NCBI GenBank assembly: GCA_028095005.1
Contig: CM051461.1
Coordinates: 58,819,840-58,883,839, forward strand
Direction: 5' to 3'
From: Rhynchospora pubera
Taxonomy: Eukaryota; Streptophyta; Magnoliopsida; Poales; Cyperaceae
Length of the DNA: 64,000 nucleotides
Under the pieces are notes generated by a model, which saw only the letters and a list, made by a program, of their open reading frames with translations, had not been told where the DNA came from and made no database searches. Below, piece after piece: positions 46,301 through 58,109 of this stretch (position 1 is the first letter of the stretch; the number at the start of each line of letters is the position of its first letter). Made by a program: the position numbers and the translations under genes.

Positions 46301-49300
46301 ATGGGCAATTGTGGAACAAGAGAAGAGAATGCTGTCGTTTCTGCTCACGCTCAAGGTTTCAGTTTTTCTTCACTTCTTCCCCCCAAATTCAGTGTCTTCT
46401 CTAGTCTCTGTTATAAATTCTTATCAATTTAGTTGGAAATTATTTGTTTTCTCCGAAAATATTTGTGGGTTTTGCTTTGTAGTGGGTCTATTCAAGTGGT
46501 TTGCTCCAAAATTTCATCCTTTCTTCTCTGTTCTTGGTTTTGGGCTGATAGGGGAGGGGTACTTGTGGTGCTTTTTTGTTAATATGTTAGTTCTTTATTG
46601 AGGTGATTAGTGGGGAATGGGATATTTATTTTTTTCAATTTTATGGTAGGTGATTATTTCATTTTGGGGTGAAAAATATTCTATTTTGGGCTGCCATGAT
46701 TGTTAATGTTAATTCATTTTATTGACTGCATTTCTCTGAAATTTGATTTTATCATTCTGCATTGTCTAGTTTTGGATTGTTTGGGAAAAAGTATTCTGTG
46801 AATTGCTGGTTGCATTGCATTGCGAAACTGAGAAAATTTGTTATTTTGTTTCATACTTAATTGAGATATGAACTTGGATTAGAAACCCAACAGTCTCCAG
46901 CATTAATTGTTACTTTGTTTTGCTAAACAATAAACAGAAAGGTTGCAATTTCCAACAAGTGTAAATGGCCGTTTAGGCTATTGATGTCTTTATATTGGTT
47001 TATTTTATTAATTCTCTAATTTAGTATTCGATATATTTTTTATTTTGGAAATATTCATATTTGGAGACAGTTTCCTTAAGGTAAGTTGTTCTGACTTCTG
47101 AGTAATATTGGTTTATTATCAAGCATTTCAGTAAAATCTTAGTTTGTTTAATTCTTTAAAAGTCAAATCTTCTACTGAAAAGTTAATTACTTGCATGCAA
47201 GCACTGAGCAGATCTGAAACTATATTATTGAGAAACCTACAGTGTCAAACACACTTGGCATTTTAATAATTTAACAATGACAAAATACTGCTGTCTTCTC
47301 GCCTGCCATGTTCTATCTAAGTTACAGTTATTTTATAACTTCTAGTTCTTAATTATTCTTAATTTGTTTTTACTTGAAAGGATAGCTATTTAAAATGGTT
47401 AATGTTGGCCATAATCATATGCTCTTGCAAAACTAGGCCCTTATGTTTTTGTTTGCACTTCTTGAACTCATAGACTCGTAGTATCTTTTGTGCAGTGTAT
47501 CTTTGAAATATTATATTGCCAATTGATTGGTATAATATAAGCCTTCCAAAGAAACAAGGAACTTGAGGGCTTGTTCACAAGTTTCCTTTTCTTTTGTTCT
47601 TTTTTGGTGAGGGGAATAGCCATTAGCAGATGACCTGCTTTAGAATAATAGTTTTAGTGTGTGTGCACGCGCGTGCGTATTCTTCTGATTTTCAAATCTT
47701 AATGCTGCACATTTTGCATACTAGTTAGCACACCTATTGTGTATTCAGTCTAAACTAGCATTAATGGGATCATGCTAGATTTGTTTATGTACTGATGTAC
47801 ATGATTTATTAGTTGATGTTGTAATGCAAAAAATATTCCCATAAAGAAAGCTTGACAACATATTATATGTTAAATAAAAAGGTATGTGTTTTAATTATTG
47901 CTTAATTCAACAACTTGCCATCTCATTAACTGTAGGAAATTATGCTATTTACAATTTGTGGAGGGCATTTCATGCTTTTTATAAAATAAGAAATGTCGTT
48001 GTAAGTATGATAAATATGATAAATATGAACAGTATGTTATTTACAATTTGCTTGGTTGTCAGAAGCCACTACCAGTCCTTAAAAATAAAAAAAATCTGAT
48101 AAGTATGAAAGTATCCTCAGCCACCACCACTTCCTCGTTAACCAAAGCAATGAAAATGTCAGGGGCATTTTGGGTATTATTTTGGTTAAATCAGAAACAA
48201 ATGATACTAATGGTTATCCATAGACGTAGTTAAGGGCATGTTGAGTATATTTGTATGTATTGCTTAATCTATTAGGCATGCATGATACAAATTCTACATC
48301 CACAAAAGTGCAAATTGTCATTAATGATTCCCTTCCAAATAATTGACAGTGCAACAGCTCCACATGTTCCAAGTACATGACAAGAAACACACTCGCACCT
48401 TCTCTGACATCAGCGACCCGTCAACCCCGAGAAATCTGGAAGATTCCAAGAATATTTCCATTTACACCAATGTTATTGCCTTCTCCCTGTATGAACTGGA
48501 GACAATCACCAAGAGCTTCAGGCCTGACTATGTGCTTGGTGAAGGCGGCTTTGGCACAGTTTACAAAGGGTACATTGATGAAAATGTGCGCGTCGGGTTG
48601 AAATCTCTACCTGTTGCTGTTAAGGTGCTTAACAAAGATGGACATCAAGGCCACAGGGAATGGCTTGTAAGTTTATTATTATTTTGAACGTGATACTGGT
48701 ATGCTTGTAATTATCTGATTTAGTAAGGTAAAATGTTAGAAAGGTGTAAAGTTGGCTAATCGTACTGGTAATTGACTGCACTTTGAAGCTGGGTAAAAAT
48801 AAAGAAGAAAAATTTATAAAGTAAAGGATCAGTGGCACTAAACCAGAATGGAACCCAACATACTAACTCTTGGGCATTACAAATTCAGAAAATATTAACC
48901 TGTTGGAACCTCTAACACTGCCCACCAATTTGTGTGTGTGTAAATTTAAATAGAAATTTGCTAATATATAGTTTTTAATTTTGTTAATTTTTTTTCTCCT
49001 TTTTGTGTGCACAGACTGAGGTAAATTTTTTGGGACAGCTGAGACATCCAAATTTGGTAAAATTAATTGGGTACTGTTGTGAGGATGATCATAGGCTTCT
49101 TGTCTATGAATTCATGTTCAGAGGAAGCCTTGAAAATCATCTATTCAGAAGTAATTATTTCTTCCTCTTTGTGTTATCTTCTTTTTTTTTATAGCATGAA
49201 AATGGAGTCTTTGTTTTTGGAAATTGCACTTAGTATTTTCTCACATTAGCAGCATCTATTATTTCTCATATCTGCAATTTTGCAATTTATAAGTTGCAAA

Positions 49301-50885
49301 TTTATATTTGCCATATTACATTCTATAATAGTTTAAATATAAAATCTTATCTAATGTTTATAAGCCATTCACAACGGGGGAAATCATTGTTTTCCGGCAT
49401 CACCTGAATTAAATAAATTAAAATTAATCTAAATAGGATTTTACTGATTTTCCTTTTCTGCAGAAACGGCCAGTCCTTTACCATGGTCAACTAGAATGTC
49501 AATTGCACTTGGTGCAGCCAAAGGCCTTGCTTTTCTTCACAATGCAGAGAGACCGGTTATTTATCGGGATTTTAAAACCTCTAATATCTTACTTGATTCT
49601 GTAAGTAATACTTTTTATAAATTTCTGCTGAAATTTTTAGAAACTGTAAATAATTTCATGATAAGTTTTTGTTTCTATTTACTGAAGGATTATACTGCCA
49701 AACTGTCTGATTTTGGCCTTGCAAAGGCGGGGCCACAAGGGGATGAAACACATGTGTCAACCCGCGTCATGGGTACCTATGGCTATGCTGCCCCTGAATA
49801 TGTCATGACTGGTATGATACATGATTCAATTGACATATGCTTATTTCTACATCAGCACCATCCATTTTGTCTGTGTTCTTTGGGTGTTTTGGTTGTTAGT
49901 TGACATCCCACCAACTAACAAAGAAAATGTACTTTTGCAATACCTTCAAAAGCGTAACTTTTGCAAAGAAGTTGAAGAGCAAGAAAGCCTCTTCCTGTTT
50001 TGGATCTTTCACATGGTCATTCTTTTCAGTGCATTAATACCGACAAGAAGAGTCTTTAATAAGATACATTAATCTTTGTAATCTGAACAGGAATGAATGG
50101 TTAATTTAGTGTTCACTAAGGCCGCCTTTGGATCTTCATTATTTATGTGTAAACTCAGTACAAGCAAACACTTGAGTTTACCTTTTGTCTTATTCAAGTA
50201 TGAACTATTTTGCAAAATGGACATAATAAAAATTGTACTTATCAGAAGGCAGTTTTTTGCTATTAATGTACCTCTACATTATTTACCCTTTTAGTTCTTA
50301 TCTTTTTTTTTTGCCTTTTACTGATTTTATATGTGCTTTTCTTTTTTTTTTTTTTTAAAAAGGAAAAATATTCTCAAGTCCAACCCAAGCCTGTTAACTA
50401 TTGTGATTAGGCACCGTGCTAGAATGACATGATTATTCACTGTATTGGTAAAAACAGGTCATCTGACAGCAAGGAGTGATGTGTACAGCTTTGGAGTGGT
50501 CCTGCTGGAGCTCTTAACTGGTCGCAAATCTGTTGACAAGTCCCGACCCAGTAAGGAGCAGAGCCTGGTTGACTGGGCCCGGCCCAAGCTAAATGACAAG
50601 CGTCGGCTCCTCCAAATCATTGACCCAAGGCTGGAGGGCCAATACTCCATTCGTGGTGCTCAGAAGGCTTGCAGTCTCGCCTATTACTGCCTCAGCCACA
50701 ACCCTAAAGCCCGGCCTCTCATGAGTGATGTGGTTGAAACCCTAGAACCGTTACAGGGGAACAGCAATGGAGGCAATGACATTGTTGTAGCGGACTATCG
50801 GGTTTCCCGTACTGGGTTGAACTGTCGGGCTATACCTGGCCCAAAATGTACTTCCCCTGCTGTGCCAACGTGCCGTGTTCGATGA
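46301..50885 (+). CDS. PBL8: Receptor-like cytoplasmic kinase, subfamily VII, PBL8-type
   Basis: Six exons: 46301-46355, 48350-48666, 49015-49150, 49464-49600, 49688-49811 and 50458-50885, giving 398 residues. Intron 1 is about 2 kb. The N terminus MGNCGTREE carries Gly2 for myristoylation and Cys4 for palmitoylation, so the kinase should sit at the plasma membrane. Kinase motifs: glycine loop GEGGFGTV at 82-89, catalytic Lys110 in VAVKV, YRDFKTSN with Asp205, DFG at 223-225 and APE at 250-252. The exon-exon sequence ELETITKSFRPDY and the C-terminal CRVR match Arabidopsis At5g01020 (PBL8) as I recall it. RLCK-VII kinases relay signals from surface immune receptors. The start is fixed by the acylation motif. 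All catalytic residues are intact. Confidence 0.93.
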
Positions 50886-52708
50886 ATTGAGATCTGATTT
50901 TGAGCTGTGGGTTCTCTAACTGATACCTGTGGTTAGATTAAGGTTAAGGTTAGGGTTAAGTTGTGTATATTTGAAACAAAAAATTAGGTGGGTGGCTTGG
51001 TTTGGCTTGGTTTTGTCGGGTGTGTTATGTCTGGGCTGGTTTGTGTTTATGTCTGTTTCTAATTTTGGTTTTGTTTTTGTTCTTACTGGGTTCATGTAAA
51101 TTTGGCTTGTGTTGTGATGTTTGGCGGTTTTAGTGTGATTGTAATGATGTTTGTTTAACTGAGCCATGTCCGGCCAAACGGGTCGGGCTTTTTATTAATC
51201 TGTTAGAAATCAGAAACAAGTTTGCCTTTTTAGCTTTTACAGGATTTCAAAATCCATAGTCTAGATCTGCTGGTTCTTCTAATTCAATGCCTCTTACAAT
51301 TCTATCTAGTTTAATGCATGTTTGCAAACTTTTTTGCTTTTATCCAGAAATTCCCTGTTATATATTCTGTGTCCACTTGAGACTACTTAATGAAATGCTT
51401 ACATTAGCTGTTGTTGATTCCGCATTTTTCCTGATAAGGCTCTCTTAAACAGGCCAATCCAGTGAATGAACCATGAATATATTTTTCTTTGGCATAATTG
51501 GAGTGTTAACATGATACCATAAATAGAAGGAAAGCCACAAAAGTGAGAAAAAATTGAAGGGAATATATGATGTTGAGCCAATTTATAATTAGCCGGATTG
51601 CTTGCTGATAAATCATAACAAAGTTAATACCGCCCTTACATAAACCCTTTATATTTACAAAAAAACTATGATATTGCCACTTGGCTCGCTTCTTGTACCT
51701 TCTATGTGCTATACAAAATGACTTGGAACTGTGGTCCACATTAGAAAATTAACCATCTTTTATCACTCGTTTCAATATTTTTCCGCTTTGAACTACTTTT
51801 TGAAGGAATTGATCAGTTGATGTATCTTCTAATCTTGCAATTGCACGTCTACCTGGGTACAACAGCTTAATTACAAGCTTGTCTAGTTGTCTTCTGGAGT
51901 TGAAATATGCAACCAATTCTTTGTCTGGGCTTTCATGGGCTTAAGTTAAAATGGTTCAATTATATGAGCCTTTTAGGCTTGAGCACTAAGCAAAGGGCAG
52001 AAAAGTACATATAAAAATTGTAACCAGATAGCCGATTAGATAGGAAAAAAAAAATGAAAGTAATTATGTGGTTCAACAACATTTGTATTTTAGAACGGAA
52101 ATAAGCATGGTTTGTATAATCAGTTCAAAGCTGTCATTATGTTTAGAGAAGTCGCTAAACTTCACATGTCAAGTGCTAGAAATGTTACCTTCAATAAGCA
52201 TCTAGTTTGTAATAACCTGGTGTTATTGTTTGTAATTTTGAAATAAATTACAATGCAAATCAAGCAAAGTTAATCAAACGCAAAAGTAATCAACCGAGTA
52301 ATCCTATTGGTAACATATTACCTCATTATTGATTTGCCCACTTCTCTTTTTCTTCATTATATGCTAAGTAAATAAAATACTAAACGCATAGGTAGTGGAA
52401 TGCAATAATAAAAGATATTAACATCAATTCGGTATCAGTACATAACAAAACACTGATCGGTTCATAAAGTTTTCCTTTTCCTCGTCTTCAATTCCGATTA
52501 TGTATCCCTTCCACTATCATCCATCCTAAAACAACGTCTTTACAAAAGAAGAAAAAGGAAAGAAAAGGTTGCATTGCTGCAGGCAATATCTGGAATCTCT
52601 CTCGGTGTAATTTATTTAAATTCCATTTGTTACCAAGAAACAAGACTATCAAAAGAATTAAGCAAAGTACAAAAGAAAGAGTTTGTCAAAGTCGATTTTC
52701 ACTATTTT
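50886..52708. other. PBL8 3' region and intergenic DNA
   Basis: The probable 3' untranslated region (GT-rich, to about 51.2 kb) includes GGTTAAGGTTAGGGTTAAG, a degenerate telomere-like string. The remainder is AT-rich and without a gene. Confidence 0.5.
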
Positions 52709-53634
52709 ATGGCGAATTCGAAAAAACTTCTGCAACTCATGCTGCTTATGTCCTCCCTCCTTATGCCGACCTCAATCAGTGAAGGTAAATAAATTAATAT
52801 TTAAATTTTTAGATTTGAGTAGTCATAATTTTATAAGGAGAAAGGGTCAGGAATTCAGGATTTGGGGGAAGGGTTTCTAGCCAATTGCAACGATGCTATT
52901 GTTTCGTACTTTAGTAGATTCTTTTTTTTTTTTTTTTGATAGAAATGTTCAAACTTCATTTTTCCAGCACACATTTTTTTTATTAGAATTTTCTATTAAT
53001 TGATGTTACGTTTTCTAAATACCATTTCATTAATTTTCTATTGTTCATTAACTCATTTTTTTTTTATATTTAGTTAAAAGAGAATACATTGGAATTTAAG
53101 GGTCAGGATTTGGGGAAGGGTTTCTAGCAAATTGCAACGATGCTATTGTTTTAACTTTTTTCGTTTTTTTTTTCTGAACCTGAATTACAAGTGTAATATC
53201 CATTCAATCATAAAATGAAAGGAGAAAGACGAAAAATGGATATCTTTTTTTTTTAAAGCACAATTAATTTCATAGTTACTAAAAACATGAATGTTATATT
53301 TCAGAAATGTAAGACTTCAATGATCTAGTTTTTTTATATGTTATTTAATATCATGTATCAAAGCTTAATTTCTCTTCAAAACCAATTACACGCAGGAACA
53401 ATGATTGATAATACACTTAATGTTACCACAGCAGAATCTGTTTCTAATCTGATCTACATGCCAGAAGGCACTATGAAACTATGCACTCACAATTGCACTT
53501 GCTGCAATGCCAACAAACGGAATTGTCACACCGAACCAAATTGTTGTGCTCAAATCAGCTGCAATGTTCCTGGCCAGCCGCCTGAACGGTGCTTCGTCAA
53601 GCTAATATCATGCAACTGCAACAACTGCCCTTGA
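52709..53634 (+). CDS. Secreted cysteine-rich peptide (12 Cys)
   Basis: Two exons, 52709-52784 and 53396-53634, joined GT-AG in frame to 104 residues. Exon 1 encodes almost exactly a signal peptide: MANSKK, a hydrophobic core LLQLMLLMSSLLMP, then TSISEG. Exon 2 encodes a spacer with an NVT glycosylation site and a cysteine domain with Cys at 55, 59, 61, 62, 69, 75, 76, 81, 91, 98, 100 and 103. The pattern is C-x3-C-x-CC-x6-C-x5-CC-x4-C-x9-C-x6-C-x-C-x2-C. A signal-peptide exon followed by a cysteine exon is the usual gene structure of plant defensin-like and signalling peptides. The spacing does not match the classical eight-Cys defensin, and I do not recognise the family; an embryo-surrounding-factor-like peptide is one possibility. 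The only ATG in this frame is the one chosen. Confidence 0.72.
52846..53151 (+). repeat. Duplicated block in the cysteine-rich-peptide intron
   Basis: GGAAGGGTTTCTAGCCAATT with about 30 following bases (GCAACGATGCTATTGTTT) occurs near 52866, and again with one change near 53115, inside the same 611-base intron. Confidence 0.85.
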
Positions 53635-55200
53635 AATTAGTTTCCTTGTTGTTTTCTTTTTCTTTTTTTTTTTTCTTCTCCCTTTGGTCCTCTGTTTTTG
53701 CTGGCTTGTGGATGAATAGATAAGGTGGCCAACAGCAACAATTGCCCAAGTTAAAATTTTCTCTGTTTCTCTTTTTCCTGTCTTATGGCTATGAATGAAT
53801 ATAGATGAAGAAGCGCCATCAAGGAATAGAGTCACGTCTGATTAGACAATAGATCTAAATCGTTGCTCTTAATTATGAAAACCATGCTTAATTTTACTCC
53901 TATTAGAAGTCATGAAAGAGTCACGAGCCCTTTGTTTCACTGAAAGTATAGTTTTATTGATGAGCTCTCAATTGTTCAACAATAAATAGTGTCGCCACAT
54001 ACAAAAACATGCAATTCTATAAACCATGATGTGGCTGATTCAATCCGTTCAGTAATCATGTCACTCATAAAATTCAAAATCTCTCTCTATCTGTTCTTCT
54101 CTTGTACAAATCCATGGTTTTAGGCGCTAACCAGATTAGGTGAGATTAGTGGTAATGATGTTAAAGTCACAATATATCATTCAAGAAAGCAACAGTTGCT
54201 ATGTCGTACACAACTGTTAAACAGTTTGCTCTTTGTAGGTAGAAAATATTAGCTAGTGCGCCATCTCTAGGTAAAAAGGGGGAAAAAAAAATAGAGAGCA
54301 CTGAAGTGTGAAATTAACCAATTCCAGGAAAGAAAATGTAGTTCTTTGTAATCGGTTTGCACCGCCATTTTCATGATAGGAAAAAATGTAACAATATTGT
54401 TTCTATAGTTTACTGAAGAAATTCAACCCGAGAGCCAATTAATGAACCAATGTGATTTGCCTCATGTTTTGAAGAACATTAATGATCAATTCTGAATAAC
54501 TATGTCAAAATTTTGCACGACAAGTTAATTTCTGATTCATGTTTGGATTTGATAACGAATAAAACCATATATTTGTTATGATTTTTGGAGCTAGATTTTT
54601 GACTATATAAATTTGACAACGCACACAAATCCTACAATTGATATTTTTGCCCCCTTTTTTTTAAGATAAAAAAGGTTCCACTAGCTCCATCCCAAATTTA
54701 AATATCACACAAGATTCTTAGTTGGATACTTGGATATTGAACCCGCGTCCTTCGTTTAAAATGTACTGGACTTAATTAGCTAGTATACCAAATGCAGACA
54801 CTTCGATATTTGCCAAATTAAGGCATCACCATTTCGAATTGACTATCCAGACTTTTAGTGATAACTGATAACTCATAAACCACAAGCCCCATTGGATTTT
54901 TTTTCTTTGATAGGCGCCTCAGTTACACTCGATGAGCGCGAATTGATCAAGCTCAATTTTTGAGATGAGTTTCATATGCTGCCGAAATTTCGAAAGAATT
55001 GATGGAAAACTAAGATGCAATTTGTGGAGCGAATATAATGCAAGATGGCTCTCTATGAAGTGTGCTAAAAACTGAGTTTGTTCTGGGCTCAAAAGAAAAA
55101 TATTGTGTGGCCCACTATTTTGGGTCCACTTATTTAAGCTCAGCATGAGTTTGATCCATTTCTACAGAGAGTTATGAGACTAAAACCACTGATTTTGATA
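53635..55200. other. Intergenic DNA
   Basis: T-rich 3' flank of the peptide gene, then AT-rich DNA. No gene is visible. Confidence 0.45.
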
Positions 55201-55202
55201 AT

Positions 55203-55450
55203 TGATATCCTCTGCAGCTGTGCCTACGGGTTTTTTCCTCAAACAAAAAAATATCCTCTGCAGCTGCAGCAGAGGACAACAGTTTCATCACAATCGCTCG
55301 AACGATGATGGATGTTCCATGATTAATACCAAGTCCATCGTGGGGCTCGCAAAAATTTATTCGTCAAGATTCATGGGGCTCGTAAAAATTTGTACGTCGA
55401 GATTAGATTGGACGGTCACGATGAAACTATTGTCCTTTGTAGCACTGAGA
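55203..55450. mobile_element. Rearranged relative of the ATCCTCTG MITE family
   Basis: ATATCCTCTGCAGCTG occurs twice (55206 and 55251), and the core GAGATTAGATTGGACGGTC resembles the core of the elements at 15120 and 57499. The right end and target duplication could not be placed, so this looks like a damaged or tandemly rearranged copy. Confidence 0.4.
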
Positions 55451-56132
55451 GAATGAGTTTTCTCGAAATTGACAATCGCTTCCTGTTATTAGAGTCCAGT
55501 GCCATCCAAGAGAGATTGCTCCCCCTCCTCCCTCCCTTTAGCACGCACTCTCTATTCTCTTCGCTTCACCTTTTTCCTCTCCCTCCACTGCACCCTCCTC
55601 TCTTCTATTTTCCCTCTCCTGCACCCTAAGAAAACTATGCCCCTCTATTCTCTCATGTTTTCCCTCCTTTCCTCCCCTTGCTGCACCTCACTCCCTTCAC
55701 TTCCACCATGAACAGACATTGTCTTGTTTTTTCTTTCTTTTTTTATTTAAACATATACAATAACAAAGTGCACACATACAACAACAAATATATCGAAATT
55801 GTAATAATTATCCAGACTTAAAATAGTTCAGTTCCAAATTACACTCCCAAATATTGTACTTTACAACCAGACCTTGCAAAATAGCACAATAATACCAATT
55901 TTCTAAAGAAGCACACTTTCTGATTAATTAGGAGAAAAAGGATTTAGACTTCATATTTTAGAGAAAAAAACATAACAATGCACACAAATACAATAATACT
56001 AATTTTGAAGGAATGCTTGTTTGAAAAGCCAATACTAAGAACAATTAAAAGCATATTACAATTACAATAATTTAATAAAAACAACACAGAAAATAAAAGC
56101 TTCGACGAATGCATCATAATGCTTCTATTGTA
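55451..56132. other. Pyrimidine-rich and AT-rich intergenic DNA
   Basis: 55500-55720 is strongly CT-rich (CCCTCCTCTC repeats) without a supported gene; the rest is AT-rich. Confidence 0.4.
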
Positions 56133-56265
56133 GTGCGTTTGGATAGGTGTGGGAAGAAGGGAAGAAGTGGGAAGAAGTATTGGGAAGCGTGTAACTTTGT
56201 GAAGAGTTTGGATTGTTTATAATTTTTTTTTTCTTCTTCTTTCTTCCAACTATCCAAACGCACCC
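56133..56265 (+). mobile_element. MITE of the GGGTGCGTTTGGAT family, copy 4
   Basis: A 133-base element from GTGCGTTTGGATAGG to CTATCCAAACGCACCC, flanked by GTA on both sides. The left end lacks two G residues of the family consensus. Confidence 0.82.
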
Positions 56266-57489
56266 GTAAGTACACGTTGCTATCCACATTTCACATCATC
56301 TGCCCAAAGTCTGAAAATAACAAACATCAGAAAATATCATTTAGCGCAGAGAATTATTGCTTGGTCAAATTAAGTCATAGAAATTTATACGTACTGTACA
56401 CAAATAAAACTACAAGAAGTGTCTTGTTGACTAGAAATACAACAAAAAGTGTCTTTACAGAGACAATGTGCATACATATGTGTAACATCCGTTAAAGGTT
56501 GTTATTATTAATCAAAATAAAATAATTCCGCTATCTGTAGTCTGAACATTTACAAATTAAGCCCTGCATTATTTTAATCCTTCGATCAGTTTAGTTGACC
56601 TCTGAAATTTATTAATAATCTGATTTAAGAATCAAGAAAATTTAATCTGTGATATGACTTAGCAAAATTTGAGACGACTATTATTAAGATGGAAATATAA
56701 TTGAATTTATCATGAAATTTGATATAAATGATCTGATATTAATAATCAAAATTATTAAATTGATTTCGGAATAATCTGAGACGTTGGATATGGGGTTTGA
56801 GATGGGATTAATCACAGCCGTCGGATCTGTTTGGATTTAGTTAAGTTGGCTACAGCCCCTTATCTCCTTCTCTCTCTCTCTATTCTTCCGTCGTGGCCCC
56901 TTCTTCTCCACCGAAATCAAAACCTCTCTTTCTCTGCTCCGATTGGCTCAAGCAAAGGTGAAATTGTTTGATGCGAGTTAATAGTGATGATCTGTGCTGC
57001 TGAGTCACCTCTCTCCTTAACTGCGTTGGCAAGGCCATCTGCTGCCGCCTCTCTCTCCCTTCCGAAAGGCGCCACCTCATCTCTGCGGGTCCCGCCTTCT
57101 CTCCATCTTCTGCTTACACAAGCTTCCTCTCCACTCTCTACCTTCTCTCCTTTGGAGACCCACAGAAATATACAGAAACACAATAAAGAGAGAGAAAGTA
57201 GAGATGGCGGTTAATTTAGTGAATGCTAAAAATGTAATTAACCATAATTATCAGACAAGTGGAGTTGTCACATGAACTTACCAACTCCTACGGAACGATC
57301 TGTCAGAGAAGTACCTTCTCCAGTCCCCTCTTTATTCGCCCTCTTCGCCCTCTTCGCTCTCTTCGCCCTCCTCGTTTAGCGAAATGGTAAATGGAACGGC
57401 AAACGGAACGTCGAAATTGTGCCGTTTCATTTGTGACACGGCAAACGGAATGGCCTGTTTCGTTGCCACATACCACGTTTGACAGCCTT
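56266..57489. other. Intergenic DNA with a CT-rich, GC-richer island
   Basis: 56860-57140 is CT-rich and more GC-rich than its surroundings and looks like a leader and first exon of a plant gene (an ATG at 56984 opens a short Ser/Leu/Pro-rich frame), but no continuation is found. A short GCCCTCTTC tandem run lies near 57338-57370. Confidence 0.35.
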
Positions 57490-57498
57490 GTCTACGCC

Positions 57499-57702
57499 GG
57501 GAGAGTATCCTCTGGATGGTTGTATTCAACCATCCAGTGGACGTCTTTCGATCCGAGCCGTCTGATTTAATCTTAACGGTTAAATCTTTTCGGGCCTATC
57601 AATCCAGGTATCATGCACGGGGCATCTATAGCCATTGAGATTAAATCAGACGGCTGAGATCGAAAACCATCCGTAGATGGCCATCCAGAGGATGCAGTTC
57701 CT
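57499..57702. mobile_element. Mutator-type MITE, copy 3 (ATCCTCTG family)
   Basis: A 204-base element from GGGAGAGTATCCTCTGG to CCAGAGGATGCAGTTCCT, flanked by the perfect 9-bp direct repeat GTCTACGCC at 57490-57498 and 57703-57711. The arms also pair through GGATGG/CCATCC. The core has GCCGTCTGATTTAATCTTAA facing GAGATTAAATCAGACGGC. Confidence 0.9.
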
Positions 57703-57711
57703 GTCTACGCC

Positions 57712-58052
57712 CTCTTGAAGCACTACACTGCATCAATTCAAATGTATTATAATTTATAAGTGTGCGGTGACACAGTAAAAATAGAAGAAATAGAAAATAA
57801 AAAAAAATATTATAAGCGAAGTTGATTCACATCTCCAATTTTCCACCAAAGTAGGACTTGACTCATATGTTTCTTAAAAAAAAAATCCCACCAAAGTGGG
57901 AATCCCAAAAGTACGTTACATTTTATACAGTAGTACGTATGATAAAAGAAAAATATTTGAAAGTATATAGTTAATTAAAGAAATTTGATCTAACCGCTAA
58001 GACAAAAAATTTATTGTTTTGTTAGATCAAAAGAACGAAACAAAACTTAGCC
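57712..58052. other. Intergenic DNA
   Basis: AT-rich sequence 3' of the NLR relic. Nothing is recognised. Confidence 0.4.
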
Positions 58053-58109
58053 TTAAAAAAAGAAAATAAGATTTGTGGAAAATAGGAAAATCATTTTCAG
58101 TAGGGAAAA

